A program made the position numbers and the translations under genes. Of a stretch of 64,000 nucleotides of DNA, positions 42,201 through 49,380 are shown piece by piece (within the stretch, counting starts at the first letter, position 1; every line of letters starts with the position of its first letter). The notes beneath the pieces were generated by a model, which made no database searches, was not told the origin of the DNA, and saw only the letters and a list, made by a program, of their open reading frames with translations. This DNA comes from Haloechinothrix alba (GTDB lineage Bacteria; Actinomycetota; Actinomycetes; Mycobacteriales; Pseudonocardiaceae). The stretch is from NCBI RefSeq assembly GCF_900188115.1, contig NZ_FZNW01000001.1, positions 1-64,000 of the forward strand, read 5' to 3'.

Positions 42201-42417
42201 CGATCCGGACGGAACCGTGCTCGACCAGACCGTGACCGGCCAGGACGGCGAGTACCAGTTCCGTGATCTGCCGGAAGGGGAATACACGCTGTTGGCCACC
42301 GGGTACCGACCCGTTCGCAGCGTCCTGCGTGTCAGCGCGGGCAGGAAGGCCCGACATGAGCTACGGCTCGACTACCCGGGCAACGGGACCGCCGGTCTGG
42401 ACGGCGCACCCGGGTGA
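39253..42417 (+). CDS. MmpL/RND-type exporter with three C-terminal beta-sandwich repeats
   Basis: 1054 residues. The MmpL architecture is clear: TM1 (about 17-37), a first outer domain, a helical bundle (about 178-345) with LALMLGLAVAIDYALFILTRFRHE, a second half with PIFLVGVLFGLAMDYQLFMGTRMREEY, and TMs to about 710. These central motifs carry the proton-relay Asp/Tyr. Unusually, after about residue 790 come three repeats of a carboxypeptidase-regulatory/PEGA-like fold (about 793-870, 872-955 and 958-1045), each with G-x-V...A-x-V-T/V-L-L-D...DG-x-(F/Y). They follow the last membrane helix, so their side of the membrane depends on topology. ATG after GGAGCACGG. It is likely co-regulated with the upstream TetR gene. 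Confidence 0.88.
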   Translation: MARLLYRLGLGSFRKRGFVLAVWLVLLGTFGAGAATLSEPTSDTFSLPGTEAQDGFDFLDDHFPEMSADGANANVVFAAPDGQELSEPEFQDSIENVLAELAEDPDVAALQSPFEAGTVSEDQSIAYAQIKYTVQPFELNEDTRDLLDAIGGSTTAAGVQVEVGGSAMQPQPEPPLTEIIGLIVAAIVLTVALGSLVAAGLPLATGLIGVGIGVAGVTAATAWFDLASETYMLALMLGLAVAIDYALFILTRFRHERAQGHDPETAIARAVGTAGNAVVFAGAIVCVTLVALSVVGIPFLTAMALSAAATVAVAVLIAVTLLPALAGFARNHITPSRNHKTTGEASTGTAQEAPAAANAQAGLGERWGRFVTRKRLLVLVLTVPALAALAWPATDLRLGMPDGSMAAPESTERQAYELLADGFGPGVNGPLLVATDVGETADPQATAAELAEDIAALDATAAVERPVVDSNGDAALLTVIPTSGPSSEGTETLVNDIRALGETFNERSGTPLWVTGQAAMNIDISEQLGEAMVPYLLIVVGLALLLLGVVFRSVIIPVVAASGFLLTIGATFGAVVAVFQWGWLDWLLSVDETGPIISIMPIFLVGVLFGLAMDYQLFMGTRMREEYVHGADPTGAVVGGFRLGARVVTAAATIMISVFAGFIVSDEDMIKSMGFALAFGILIDAFLIRMAIIPALMSLFGRATWWIPRWLARILPDADIEGERLVHTGAHAAPVAVTARPPGPEVGGNDDQTQATRPTRTAGATTPAVSTDAVGNPAEFADRRSAASSAELAVRGRVYRSDGVAVGHAALTLLDPTGRQADTARSAEDGTFSMVAPGPDSYILVAATETLPPRALPVLVSGEPIEIDVMLSGGGGVTGTVTDALDARPLPRALVVLTGSDGRVAGSSFTDGDGVFTITQLTSGTYTLVASADNHRPRASIVTVPAHDHAAADVQLEAFGQVHGFARVAGNGRPAADARVTLLDPDGTVLDQTVTGQDGEYQFRDLPEGEYTLLATGYRPVRSVLRVSAGRKARHELRLDYPGNGTAGLDGAPG

Positions 42418-42468
42418 CGTTGCCGACCCGTGGGGAACGCAGCGCGCCGGAAGTACGTTGGTCACAAT

Positions 42469-42933
42469 ATGGCTGTCGTACTGCTGCTCTACCTCATCGC
42501 CGAGATCGCCGCGATCTGGGCTGTCGCCTCCGCTGTCGGCGCGCTCTGGACCGTCCTGCTGCTGCTCGGCGGCGCCTTCGTGGGCTCCTGGCTTGCCCGC
42601 AGGGAAGGAGGCAAGGTAGCCAGGGAGCTGTTCACCGCGACACGGGAGGGCCGGTCCGGCCACCGCGAGATCACCGACGGGATGCTCGTGGCCCTCGGCG
42701 GACTGCTCATCCTGTTGCCCGGCTTCCTCACCGACATCGCGGGCTTCCTGGTCATGCTGCCGCCCGCCCGCGGTTACCTGCGGAAGCAGTGGCTGCGCAA
42801 GATGGAGCGCGCAGGGTCCGCGTCGACGTTCCGGTACCGGCACCGCACCGTCGTCGACGGGGAGGTGGTCGACGAGAGCTGGGACGACAACGAGGGCCCC
42901 GGCCCCGACGGGCCCAGAACCATCAACCCCTAG
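42469..42933 (+). CDS. fxsA: FxsA family membrane protein
   Basis: 154 residues with three or four membrane helices: VVLLLYLIAEIAAIWAVASAVG, WTVLLLLGGAFVGSWLARREG and MLVALGGLLILLPGFLTDIAGFLVMLPPARGYL. The last block (LLxLPGFLTDxxGxLLLxPxxR) is the FxsA signature. A polar C-terminal tail follows. In E. coli, FxsA limits phage exclusion by F plasmid PifA; its normal role is unknown. ATG at 42469 lacks an obvious ribosome site. The 3' end overlaps the convergent SCP2 gene by 11 bp. Confidence 0.88.
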   Translation: MAVVLLLYLIAEIAAIWAVASAVGALWTVLLLLGGAFVGSWLARREGGKVARELFTATREGRSGHREITDGMLVALGGLLILLPGFLTDIAGFLVMLPPARGYLRKQWLRKMERAGSASTFRYRHRTVVDGEVVDESWDDNEGPGPDGPRTINP

Positions 42934-43579
42934 CGCCTGCCGGCTTGGGGATGTCGAAGTAACCGCTGAACATCGCCGCCAGCGAGTAGTCGCCCTTGAC
43001 CTTGACGCGGCCCGTGATGAACATCGGCGCCACGGCAGCACTACCGGTAGCCATGCGGATGAAGTCGAACGCGGACAGGGTCAGCGTCGTATCCGGCAGC
43101 CGCCCGAGGTCCTCCCCGGAGACACAGACACCGTCTTCGATCACGGTCTGGTACCGGGCGAACTCCTCCTCGTCGGTGCCGTCGGTGAACCGCCACGAGA
43201 CGACGAGGCTGACGTTCCTCGCCTTGTGCTCGATCAGGTGGTCCGACATCCGGCTGAGTATCTCCTCGATGAAGAACGTCCGCAGCACGGGGTCGTCGAC
43301 GATCACCTTGAGCTGGTCCTTGGACGCATCGGCGACGAGCGTGACGAACGTGTCCGTGTTGATCGAGCTCAGCTCCACACCCGAGCCGGTCTCACCGAGC
43401 ATGTACAGGGTCCGGATCAGCTGCCCGAACTGTTCCGCGCTCAGCTTGCGCAGGTCGATGGCGCCGGCCAGCGAGTCCAGTGCCCCGCCGTCGGCAACCC
43501 GCGTCCGGGTACCGCGCTGTGCGAACGCCGGCACGCGCATTCGGCGGAGCCACGCCATCCGCGAGAACCTGGAAGCCAC
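42923..43579 (-). CDS. SCP2 sterol-carrier-domain protein
   Basis: 218 residues from the GTG at 43579 (an ATG at 43558 and a longer frame to 43630 are alternatives; the longest would translate through the operator). The C-terminal 110 residues match an SCP2 lipid-binding domain: NVSLVVSWRFTDG...YQTVIEDGVCVSGEDLGRLPDTTLTLSAFDFIRMATG..APMFITGRVKVKGDYSLAAMFSGYF. The N-terminal half is helical and unassigned. The family moves or presents fatty acyl or sterol ligands. The promoter carries the same palindrome as the FabG4/FadA2 promoter, placing it in the lipid regulon. Confidence 0.82.
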   Translation of the reverse strand: MASRFSRMAWLRRMRVPAFAQRGTRTRVADGGALDSLAGAIDLRKLSAEQFGQLIRTLYMLGETGSGVELSSINTDTFVTLVADASKDQLKVIVDDPVLRTFFIEEILSRMSDHLIEHKARNVSLVVSWRFTDGTDEEEFARYQTVIEDGVCVSGEDLGRLPDTTLTLSAFDFIRMATGSAAVAPMFITGRVKVKGDYSLAAMFSGYFDIPKPAGARG

Positions 43580-43599
43580 GACAACCGATGCTAGCAAAT

Positions 43600-43619
43600 A
43601 ACCTACCGATGAGTAGGGT
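43600..43619. promoter_or_regulatory. TetR-type operator, SCP2 promoter
   Basis: AACCTACCGATGAGTAGGGT keeps the CCTAC...GTAGG arms and matches the fabG4/fadA2 operator at 46779-46798 in 14 of 20 positions. It lies about 20 bp upstream of the chosen SCP2 start. Confidence 0.55.
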
Positions 43620-43709
43620 CGTGACGCCATCGCGTTCGCGGCGGGGACGAGGCCGGTGCCGGCAGCCGCCCGGTGACTACCCTGTGGCGCGCCGCCACCG
43701 CGGCCGCGC

Positions 43710-43745
43710 TACCTACTGGCGCGTAAACTTACTGGCAAGTAGATT
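43710..43745. promoter_or_regulatory. Two overlapping TetR-type operators before the regulator gene
   Basis: TACCTACTGGCGCGTAAACT (43710-43729) and AACTTACTGGCAAGTAGATT (43726-43745) both resemble the palindrome at 46779-46798 (about 14 and 15 of 20 positions). They lie 40-75 bp before the TetR start at 43787, consistent with autoregulation. Confidence 0.55.
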
Positions 43746-43786
43746 CTGCCGTGGAACCATGCACGGTGTCCCACCAGGAGGTGTGC

Positions 43787-44440
43787 GTGAGCCGGAGTAC
43801 CCAGCAGCCGCGAGCACGGCGGCTTCCCCGTGACGTTCGGGAGCGCCAGATCCTGGACGCGGCCGTCCAGGTCTTTTCCCAGCACGGCTTCCACGCGGCG
43901 TCGATGGACGAGGTCGCGGACGTCGCAGGCGTATCGAAGCCGATGGTCTACACCTACCTCGGCTCGAAGGAGGACCTGTTCTCCGAGTGCATCCGGCGGG
44001 AGGCGAAACGGCTCATCGACGCGGTCACCGAGGGAGTGTCCACCGATGACGAGCTGGCCCCGGACATGCTGCTGTGGCTGGGGCTGCGGTCGTTCTTCCG
44101 GTACGTCGGGAGCAACCGCGACTCCTGGACGGTGCTGCACCGGCAGGCGCTGTCCGTCGGCGGCACCTTCGCCGACGAGATCTCCGAGATGCGCACCCGC
44201 TCGATCGAGCTGGTGGCCTCCGTGGTCGTGTCCACGGGAACCAAGCAGGGGATCGGCGAGCAGGCTGAGAAGTCAGGGGCAGGCCTGGCGGCAGCGCTCG
44301 TCGGCGCCGCCGAGTCACTGGCCGACTGGTGGATCGATCATCCCGACGTCGAGGAAGGCACCCTCGCGTCGTGGCTGATGAACCTGGTCTGGCTCGGGTT
44401 CGGCGACCTCGTGCAGGGAGCCGTGTGGCGCCCCCGGTGA
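43787..44440 (+). CDS. TetR-family regulator of the lipid module
   Basis: 217 residues from the GTG at 43787, six bases after AGGAGG. The DNA-binding domain is RERQILDAAVQVFSQHGFHAASMDEVADVAGVSKPMVYTYLGSKEDLFSECI. The C-terminal helical domain ends WWIDHPDVEEGTLASWLMNLVWLGFGDLVQG. Operator-like palindromes before this gene, before SCP2 and between fabG4 and fadA2 suggest that it controls all three promoters, perhaps sensing an acyl-CoA. That link is inferred from shared sites, not shown. It is convergent with htdX, with a 32-bp perfect hairpin between them. Confidence 0.92.
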   Translation: MSRSTQQPRARRLPRDVRERQILDAAVQVFSQHGFHAASMDEVADVAGVSKPMVYTYLGSKEDLFSECIRREAKRLIDAVTEGVSTDDELAPDMLLWLGLRSFFRYVGSNRDSWTVLHRQALSVGGTFADEISEMRTRSIELVASVVVSTGTKQGIGEQAEKSGAGLAAALVGAAESLADWWIDHPDVEEGTLASWLMNLVWLGFGDLVQGAVWRPR

Positions 44441-44443
44441 GCG

Positions 44444-44475
44444 GTGGCCGGGTCACCGGCGGGTGACCCGGCCAC
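44444..44475. terminator. Bidirectional terminator between TetR and htdX
   Basis: A perfect 14-bp stem (GTGGCCGGGTCACC and its complement) with a 4-nt loop, 3 bp after the TetR stop and 5 bp before the complement of the htdX stop. It can serve both converging genes. Confidence 0.88.
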
Positions 44476-44480
44476 CACGC

Positions 44481-45341
44481 TCAGGCCAGTGTGCTGATCG
44501 TGCCGTCCATATGCGGCTTGGGCTTGCGGGCGTTCCACAACTCGAACGCGTAGCCGCCCTCTGTCGTCCACGTGGTGAACGCGGCCTTGCCCGGCAACAG
44601 CACCGGTTGCTTGAAGCCGACCGACACGGTGTAGGCGGCCGGCAGCTTGCCCTCGAACGCGGAGAGGGCGTGCGCCTTGGTCCACATACCGTGCGCGATG
44701 GCCTTCGGGAAGCCGAAGAGCTTGGCAGTGGCCGCGTACAGGTGGATCGGGTTGTGGTCGCCGGAGACCTCCGCGTAGCGCCGCCCGATATCGCCGGGCA
44801 CCTGCCACACGGCGGTCGGGGTCGGTGCGGAGAGCTGCTCCCGCTTGCCGCCCGAACCGCTGCCGCCACCCCTGCGCAGGTAGGTGCTGATGTCGGTCCA
44901 GACCGGCTCGTCCTGCCCCTCGACCACGGCCTCACTGATCACGTCGAACTGCCTGCCCTTCTCGTGCGGGCGCAGGTCGCTGACCCGCACCCGTACCGAG
45001 AACCGTTCGGTGACCAGCAGCGGCCTGCGCTGCGTGATCGTGTTCGCGACGTGCACCAGCCCCGGTAACGGGAACGGGAAGCTCGGCTCCGCCATGAGCT
45101 TGACCTGCAACGGGAACGCCAGCACATGGGGGTATGTCGCGGGAAGCTCGTCGGACAGCCGGAACCCGCACACCTCGTTGTAGGCGGCGAGATGATCCGG
45201 GTCGACCTGCACACCGGAGCGCACCAGCTCCTCGTCGGGCAGCTCCGCTGCGCGCCGCCCCCCGGGCAACAGCCCGGAAACCAGCGCCTTCGGGTACAGC
45301 GCCGCGAGGTTCGGTGCCGAGTCGAGTTCGGTGACAGCCAT
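44481..45341 (-). CDS. htdX: MaoC-like hydratase/dehydratase (HtdX type)
   Basis: 286 residues, double hot-dog length. The active-site segment of the C-terminal half is RRYAEVSGDHNPIHLYAATAKLFGFPKAIAHGMWTKAHAL, with the Asp-His catalytic pair in DHNPIH. The N-terminal half carries VHVANTITQRRPL. The family hydrates trans-2-enoyl-CoA/ACP reversibly. Gene order HtdX, FabG4 and divergent FadA2 matches the Mycobacterium tuberculosis Rv0241c-Rv0242c-Rv0243 arrangement, which is why I use the name. ATG at 45341, 10 bp after the fabG4 stop, so both share one transcript. Confidence 0.9.
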   Translation of the reverse strand: MAVTELDSAPNLAALYPKALVSGLLPGGRRAAELPDEELVRSGVQVDPDHLAAYNEVCGFRLSDELPATYPHVLAFPLQVKLMAEPSFPFPLPGLVHVANTITQRRPLLVTERFSVRVRVSDLRPHEKGRQFDVISEAVVEGQDEPVWTDISTYLRRGGGSGSGGKREQLSAPTPTAVWQVPGDIGRRYAEVSGDHNPIHLYAATAKLFGFPKAIAHGMWTKAHALSAFEGKLPAAYTVSVGFKQPVLLPGKAAFTTWTTEGGYAFELWNARKPKPHMDGTISTLA

Positions 45342-45351
45342 GGTTCTCCCC

Positions 45352-46704
45352 TCACGCACCGATCATGGCCTGGCCGCACACGCGGACGACGTTGCCGTTG
45401 ACGGCTGCCGAGGCCGGGTTGGCGTACCAGGCGATCGTCTCGGCGACGTCGACCGGAAGCCCACCCTGCGCGAGGGTGGACAGCCTGCGCGCGGGCTCGC
45501 GGATCGTGACCGGGATCGCCGCGGTCATCCGCGTCTCGATGAAGCCGGGAGCCACCGCGTTGAAGGTCGCTCCCCGCTCCGCGAGCACGGGTGCGGTGCC
45601 CTCCACCATGCCGATCACGGCTGCCTTGCTCGTCCCGTAGTTCGTCTGGCCGAGGTTGCCCGCGATGCCCGCGATCGAGGACACGCCGATGAAGCGGGCA
45701 TTGTCCCGCAGCACGCTGGACTCCAGCAGCGCGTCGTTGATCGCCAGCTGCGAGTCGATGTTCACCGAGATCACCGAGTCCCAGCGCGCGGAGTCCATGT
45801 TCGCGAGCTTCTTGTCCCTGGTGATCCCCGCGTTGTGGACGACGATGTCCAGGCCGTCGTGCCGCTCGGAGAAGTACTCCACGAGCTTGGCGGGGGTGTC
45901 CTCGGCGGTGACGTCGAGCTGCAGCGCCGAGCCACCCACCGCGTTCGCCACTGCCGACAGGTCCGCGCCCTGCGCCGGGATGTCCACGGCGACCACGTGC
46001 GCACCGTCCCTGGCGAGCACCTCGGCGATCGACGCGCCGATCCCGCGCGAGGCTCCCGTCACCAGGGCGACCTTGCCGTCGAGGGGCTTGTCCCAGTCGG
46101 CGGGCGTTGTGCCCGTGGCACCGCCCGCTCCCGCTGTGCCGACCCGGATGACCTGACCGTCCACGAACGCCGACTTCGCAGACAGCACGAACCGCAACGT
46201 CGACTCGGTGGTCCCCTCACTGCCGGGCGCCACATAGACCAGCTGTGCGGTAGCCCCGTTGCGAAGCTCCTTGGCAACCGAACGGGTGAAACCTTCCAGG
46301 CCGCGCTGCGCGACGCGCTCGCGCGTGGACTTCGTCAGCTCGGGCGGCGTTCCCAGCACCACGACCCGGCCACAGGTCCCGACTTGCTTGATCGTGGACT
46401 GGAAGAACGAGTGCAGCTCACGGAGCTGTTTCGGGTCGCTGATCCCGGTCGCGTCGAAGACGAGCGCGCTGTAGGAGGAACCGGCCGTCGCCGATGTGGC
46501 GATCTCGACCCCTGCGCCACGCAGCTGCTCGGTGACCGTCTTCTCCAGCCGCCCACCGGGCGCGGCGCCGACCAGCGCGGGACCCTCCAGCAGCGGCCGG
46601 CCCGGCCGGTACCTGCGCAGCGGGGTGGGGCTAGGTAGGCCGAGCTTGGGTACGACGAACTTCCCGACCGGGGAGTTGGTGAATTGCTGATACCTGTCGG
46701 CCAT
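45352..46704 (-). CDS. fabG4: High-molecular-weight 3-oxoacyl-CoA/ACP reductase (FabG4 type)
   Basis: 450 residues. The C-terminal half is a full short-chain dehydrogenase: GKVALVTGASRGIGASIAEVLA (NAD(P) loop), VHNAGITRDKKLANM, VSSIAGIAGNLGQTNYGTSKAAV (catalytic Ser, Tyr and Lys) and VAPGFIETRM. The N-terminal 200 residues form the extra flavodoxin-like domain that sets FabG4 apart from ordinary FabG. It reduces 3-oxoacyl groups. ATG after AGGAGGAAG. It is first in the leftward fabG4-htdX operon, divergent from fadA2 across a strong palindromic operator. Confidence 0.93.
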   Translation of the reverse strand: MADRYQQFTNSPVGKFVVPKLGLPSPTPLRRYRPGRPLLEGPALVGAAPGGRLEKTVTEQLRGAGVEIATSATAGSSYSALVFDATGISDPKQLRELHSFFQSTIKQVGTCGRVVVLGTPPELTKSTRERVAQRGLEGFTRSVAKELRNGATAQLVYVAPGSEGTTESTLRFVLSAKSAFVDGQVIRVGTAGAGGATGTTPADWDKPLDGKVALVTGASRGIGASIAEVLARDGAHVVAVDIPAQGADLSAVANAVGGSALQLDVTAEDTPAKLVEYFSERHDGLDIVVHNAGITRDKKLANMDSARWDSVISVNIDSQLAINDALLESSVLRDNARFIGVSSIAGIAGNLGQTNYGTSKAAVIGMVEGTAPVLAERGATFNAVAPGFIETRMTAAIPVTIREPARRLSTLAQGGLPVDVAETIAWYANPASAAVNGNVVRVCGQAMIGA

Positions 46705-46776
46705 ACCTGCTTCCTCCTGGGATGTCGAGTACGTTCGGTGCCCTACTGCACGACGAAGTGGGACTCACCGCACAGC

Positions 46777-46800
46777 CTAACCTACTCGCGGGTAGGTTAG
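46777..46800. promoter_or_regulatory. Strong TetR-type operator in the fabG4/fadA2 divergent promoter
   Basis: A 24-bp palindrome with one mismatched pair; its centre is AACCTACTCGCGGGTAGGTT (46779-46798). It lies between the fabG4 start (73 bp away) and the fadA2 start (about 100 bp away), so one bound dimer could control both. Related sites precede the SCP2 and TetR genes. Confidence 0.75.
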
Positions 46801-46898
46801 TATCGCACCAGGAGATGCACCAGATACTAGGTCGTTCGTCACGGCCACGCCGTCCGCACGGCCGGAACGATCACCAGGTGAGCGTACGGGAGGACACG

Positions 46899-48236
46899 AT
46901 GGCCACATCCAGCAAGTCAGCAGCGAGCTCGTCCGGCACGAGCGGCCGGAAGGCGGCACAGCGACCCACGGTCCGCCGCGTCGCCATCATCGGCGGGAAC
47001 CGCATCCCCTTCGCGCGTTCCAACGGTCCCTACGCGCGGGCGTCGAACCAGGACATGCTGACCAGCGCACTGGACGGCCTCGTCAGCCGGTTCAGCCTCC
47101 AGGGTGAGCGGATCGGCGAGTTCGCCGCGGGTGCGGTGCTCAAGCACTCGCGGGACTTCAACCTCGCCAGGGAGGTCGTGCTCGGCAGCAAGCTGTCCCC
47201 CGAGAGCCCGGCCTCCGACGTGCAGATGGCCTGCGGAACCGGCCTGCAGTCGATCATCAACGTGGCGAACAAGATCGCCCTCGGCCAGATGGACTCGGCC
47301 ATCGCCGGTGGTGTGGACACCACAAGCGACGCCCCGCTCGCGCTCAACGACGACCTGCGCAAGATCCTGGTGCAGCTCAACGCCGCGAAGTCCAACGCGG
47401 AGCGGCTCAAGCTCGTCGGCAAGCTGCGCCCCGGCCAGATCGTGCCCGAGATGCCGCGCAACGCCGAGCCCCGGACGGGGCTGTCCATGGGCGAGCACGC
47501 CGCGCGGACCGCCAAGGCCTGGGAGCTCACGCGGGAGGAACAGGACGAGCTCGCCGCGAGCAGCCATCAGCGCCTCGCCGCCGCGTACGACCGCGGCTTC
47601 TACGACGACCTGGTGACGCCGTTCCAGCGGCTGACCCGTGACCAGAACCTGCGCGCCGACTCGACCGCGGAGAAGCTGGCCAAGCTCAAGCCCGTGTTCG
47701 GCGGCGAGGACGGCACGATGACCGCGGCCAACTCCACCCCGCTGTCCGACGGGGCGTCGGTCGTGCTGCTGGGCACCGAGGAGTGGGCCAAGGCACGCAA
47801 GCTTCCCGTGCTCGGCTACCTGACCTTCAGCCAGACCGCGGCCGTCGACTACGTGCACGGGGACGAGGGGTTGCTCATGGCACCCGCCTACGCCGTCCCC
47901 CGGATGCTCGAGCGTGCGGAGCTGAGCCTGCAGGACTTCGACTACTACGAGATCCACGAGGCGTTCGCCTCGCAGGTGCTGTGCACGCTCAAGGCCTGGG
48001 AGGACGCCGGGTTCGCCAAGGAACGGCTCGGTCTCGAGGCGCCGCTCGGCTCGATCGACAGGGACAAGCTCAACGTCAACGGTGGCTCGCTCGCCGCAGG
48101 GCACCCGTTCGCCGCGACCGGTGCGCGCATCGTGGCCACGCTCGCCAAGCAGCTTGCCGAGAAGGGCTCCGGGCGGGGCCTCATCTCGATCTGCGCCGCG
48201 GGCGGGCAGGGCGTCACCGCCATCGTCGAGAAGTAA
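46899..48236 (+). CDS. fadA2: Acetyl-CoA C-acyltransferase (thiolase, FadA2-like)
   Basis: 445 residues. The active-site cysteine is in SDVQMACGTGLQSI, the catalytic histidine pair in YEIHEAFASQVL and GGSLAAGHPFAATGARIV, and the second cysteine in ISICAAGGQG, so all thiolase residues are present. It cleaves 3-oxoacyl-CoA or runs in reverse. An Ala/Ser/Lys-rich tail of about 25 residues precedes the domain, which starts VRRVAIIGGNRIPFARSNG. ATG at 46899 follows GGGAGGA. With FabG4 and HtdX it forms most of a fatty-acid beta-oxidation or elongation set; no acyl-CoA dehydrogenase is nearby. Confidence 0.93.
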   Translation: MATSSKSAASSSGTSGRKAAQRPTVRRVAIIGGNRIPFARSNGPYARASNQDMLTSALDGLVSRFSLQGERIGEFAAGAVLKHSRDFNLAREVVLGSKLSPESPASDVQMACGTGLQSIINVANKIALGQMDSAIAGGVDTTSDAPLALNDDLRKILVQLNAAKSNAERLKLVGKLRPGQIVPEMPRNAEPRTGLSMGEHAARTAKAWELTREEQDELAASSHQRLAAAYDRGFYDDLVTPFQRLTRDQNLRADSTAEKLAKLKPVFGGEDGTMTAANSTPLSDGASVVLLGTEEWAKARKLPVLGYLTFSQTAAVDYVHGDEGLLMAPAYAVPRMLERAELSLQDFDYYEIHEAFASQVLCTLKAWEDAGFAKERLGLEAPLGSIDRDKLNVNGGSLAAGHPFAATGARIVATLAKQLAEKGSGRGLISICAAGGQGVTAIVEK

Positions 48237-48250
48237 CCTTCACCACACCG

Positions 48251-48315
48251 GAAGCGGCCGCCACGGTCCGAATCCACGCCTGTTCCAGGCGATGGATGAC
48301 CGTGGCGGCCGTTTC
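48251..48315 (+). terminator. Long nested hairpin after fadA2
   Basis: A perfect 14-bp stem (CGGCCGCCACGGTC at 48255-48268 with its complement at 48298-48311) encloses ATCCA...TGGAT and GCCTG...CAGGC sub-stems. It begins about 15 bp after the fadA2 stop, and a TTTC follows the right arm. Confidence 0.82.
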
Positions 48316-48411
48316 GCTGTCAGGAAAACCGCACGACAGTGTCGGTGCTTGTCCCTAGCATGGACATGACTGAAGTGGCGCCGGAGTCGCGCCGCTCGAT
48401 CTGGAGGGATA

Positions 48412-49380
48412 ATGACACCGCCACACAATCCTGTTGCGGTGCGCGCTGAACAACTGACGAAGTCGTTCGGGGGAACACGCGCGCTGGACGGTATCGACCT
48501 GGAGATTCCCGCTGGCCAGGTGCTCGGCCTGCTCGGCCCGAACGGGGCGGGCAAGACCACGACGGTCCGCATCCTGACGACGCTGCTCAAGCCGGACTCC
48601 GGGCACGCGGAGGTCGCGGGGCACGACGTACGGACCAACCCCCAAGGCGTGCGGCAGTCGATCGGAGTGTCCGGCCAGTACGCCGCGGTGGACGAGAACC
48701 TCACCGGTTTCGAGAACCTGTACATGGTCGGCCGGCTGTACGGAATGGACCGCAAGGCCGCGCGGGAACGCGCACGGGAGCTGCTGGCGCGCTTCCATCT
48801 CACCGAGGACGGCGACCGGCCTTCCAAGGGGTACTCCGGGGGGATGCGACGCAGGCTCGATCTCGCAGGCGCGCTGGTCGCCCGGCCGTCGGTTGTCGTG
48901 CTGGACGAGCCGACCACCGGCCTCGACCCGCGTGGCCGGATGGAGACCTGGGACGTGGTCTCCGGCCTGGTCGCCGACGGCACGACCGTCCTGCTGACCA
49001 CCCAGTACCTGGAGGAGGCCGACTACCTCGCCGACACCATCGTGGTGATCGACAAGGGCAAGGTGATCGCGCGCGGCACGGCCGACGAGCTCAAGTCGCG
49101 CGTCGGCGGCGTACGCCTCGAGCTGGTGGTCACCGACACCGCCGAGCTGTCGGCGGCCGCGGACGTGCTGCGCGAGGTCGGTGCGGGCGAGCCGAGTACC
49201 GACCCGCGGACGTGCAAGGTGGACGTGCTCGTCGACACCGGGCCCAAGGCGCTGATCGAGTCGTTGCGCAGGCTCGACGCGCAGGGCATCACCCCGGTCG
49301 ACGTGGGGCTGCACCGGCCGACGCTCGATGACGTGTTCCTCGCCCTTACCGGGCACGCGGCCGAGGAGGTGCAGGCATGA
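48412..49380 (+). CDS. drrA: ABC-2 drug-exporter ATPase (DrrA type)
   Basis: 322 residues. Walker A is GPNGAGKTTTVRIL, signature YSGGMRRRLDLA, Walker B VVVLDEPTTGLDPRGR. The Q-loop region ISVSGQYAAVDENLTGFENL and the C-terminal extension (about 225-320, ending VGLHRPTLDDVFLALTGHAAEE) mark the DrrA daunorubicin-resistance branch. It energises the permease encoded next, whose start overlaps its stop by 4 nt (ATGA). ATG after GGAGGG. The cargo is unknown; mycobacterial relatives export lipids, so a drug substrate should not be assumed. Confidence 0.93.
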   Translation: MTPPHNPVAVRAEQLTKSFGGTRALDGIDLEIPAGQVLGLLGPNGAGKTTTVRILTTLLKPDSGHAEVAGHDVRTNPQGVRQSIGVSGQYAAVDENLTGFENLYMVGRLYGMDRKAARERARELLARFHLTEDGDRPSKGYSGGMRRRLDLAGALVARPSVVVLDEPTTGLDPRGRMETWDVVSGLVADGTTVLLTTQYLEEADYLADTIVVIDKGKVIARGTADELKSRVGGVRLELVVTDTAELSAAADVLREVGAGEPSTDPRTCKVDVLVDTGPKALIESLRRLDAQGITPVDVGLHRPTLDDVFLALTGHAAEEVQA

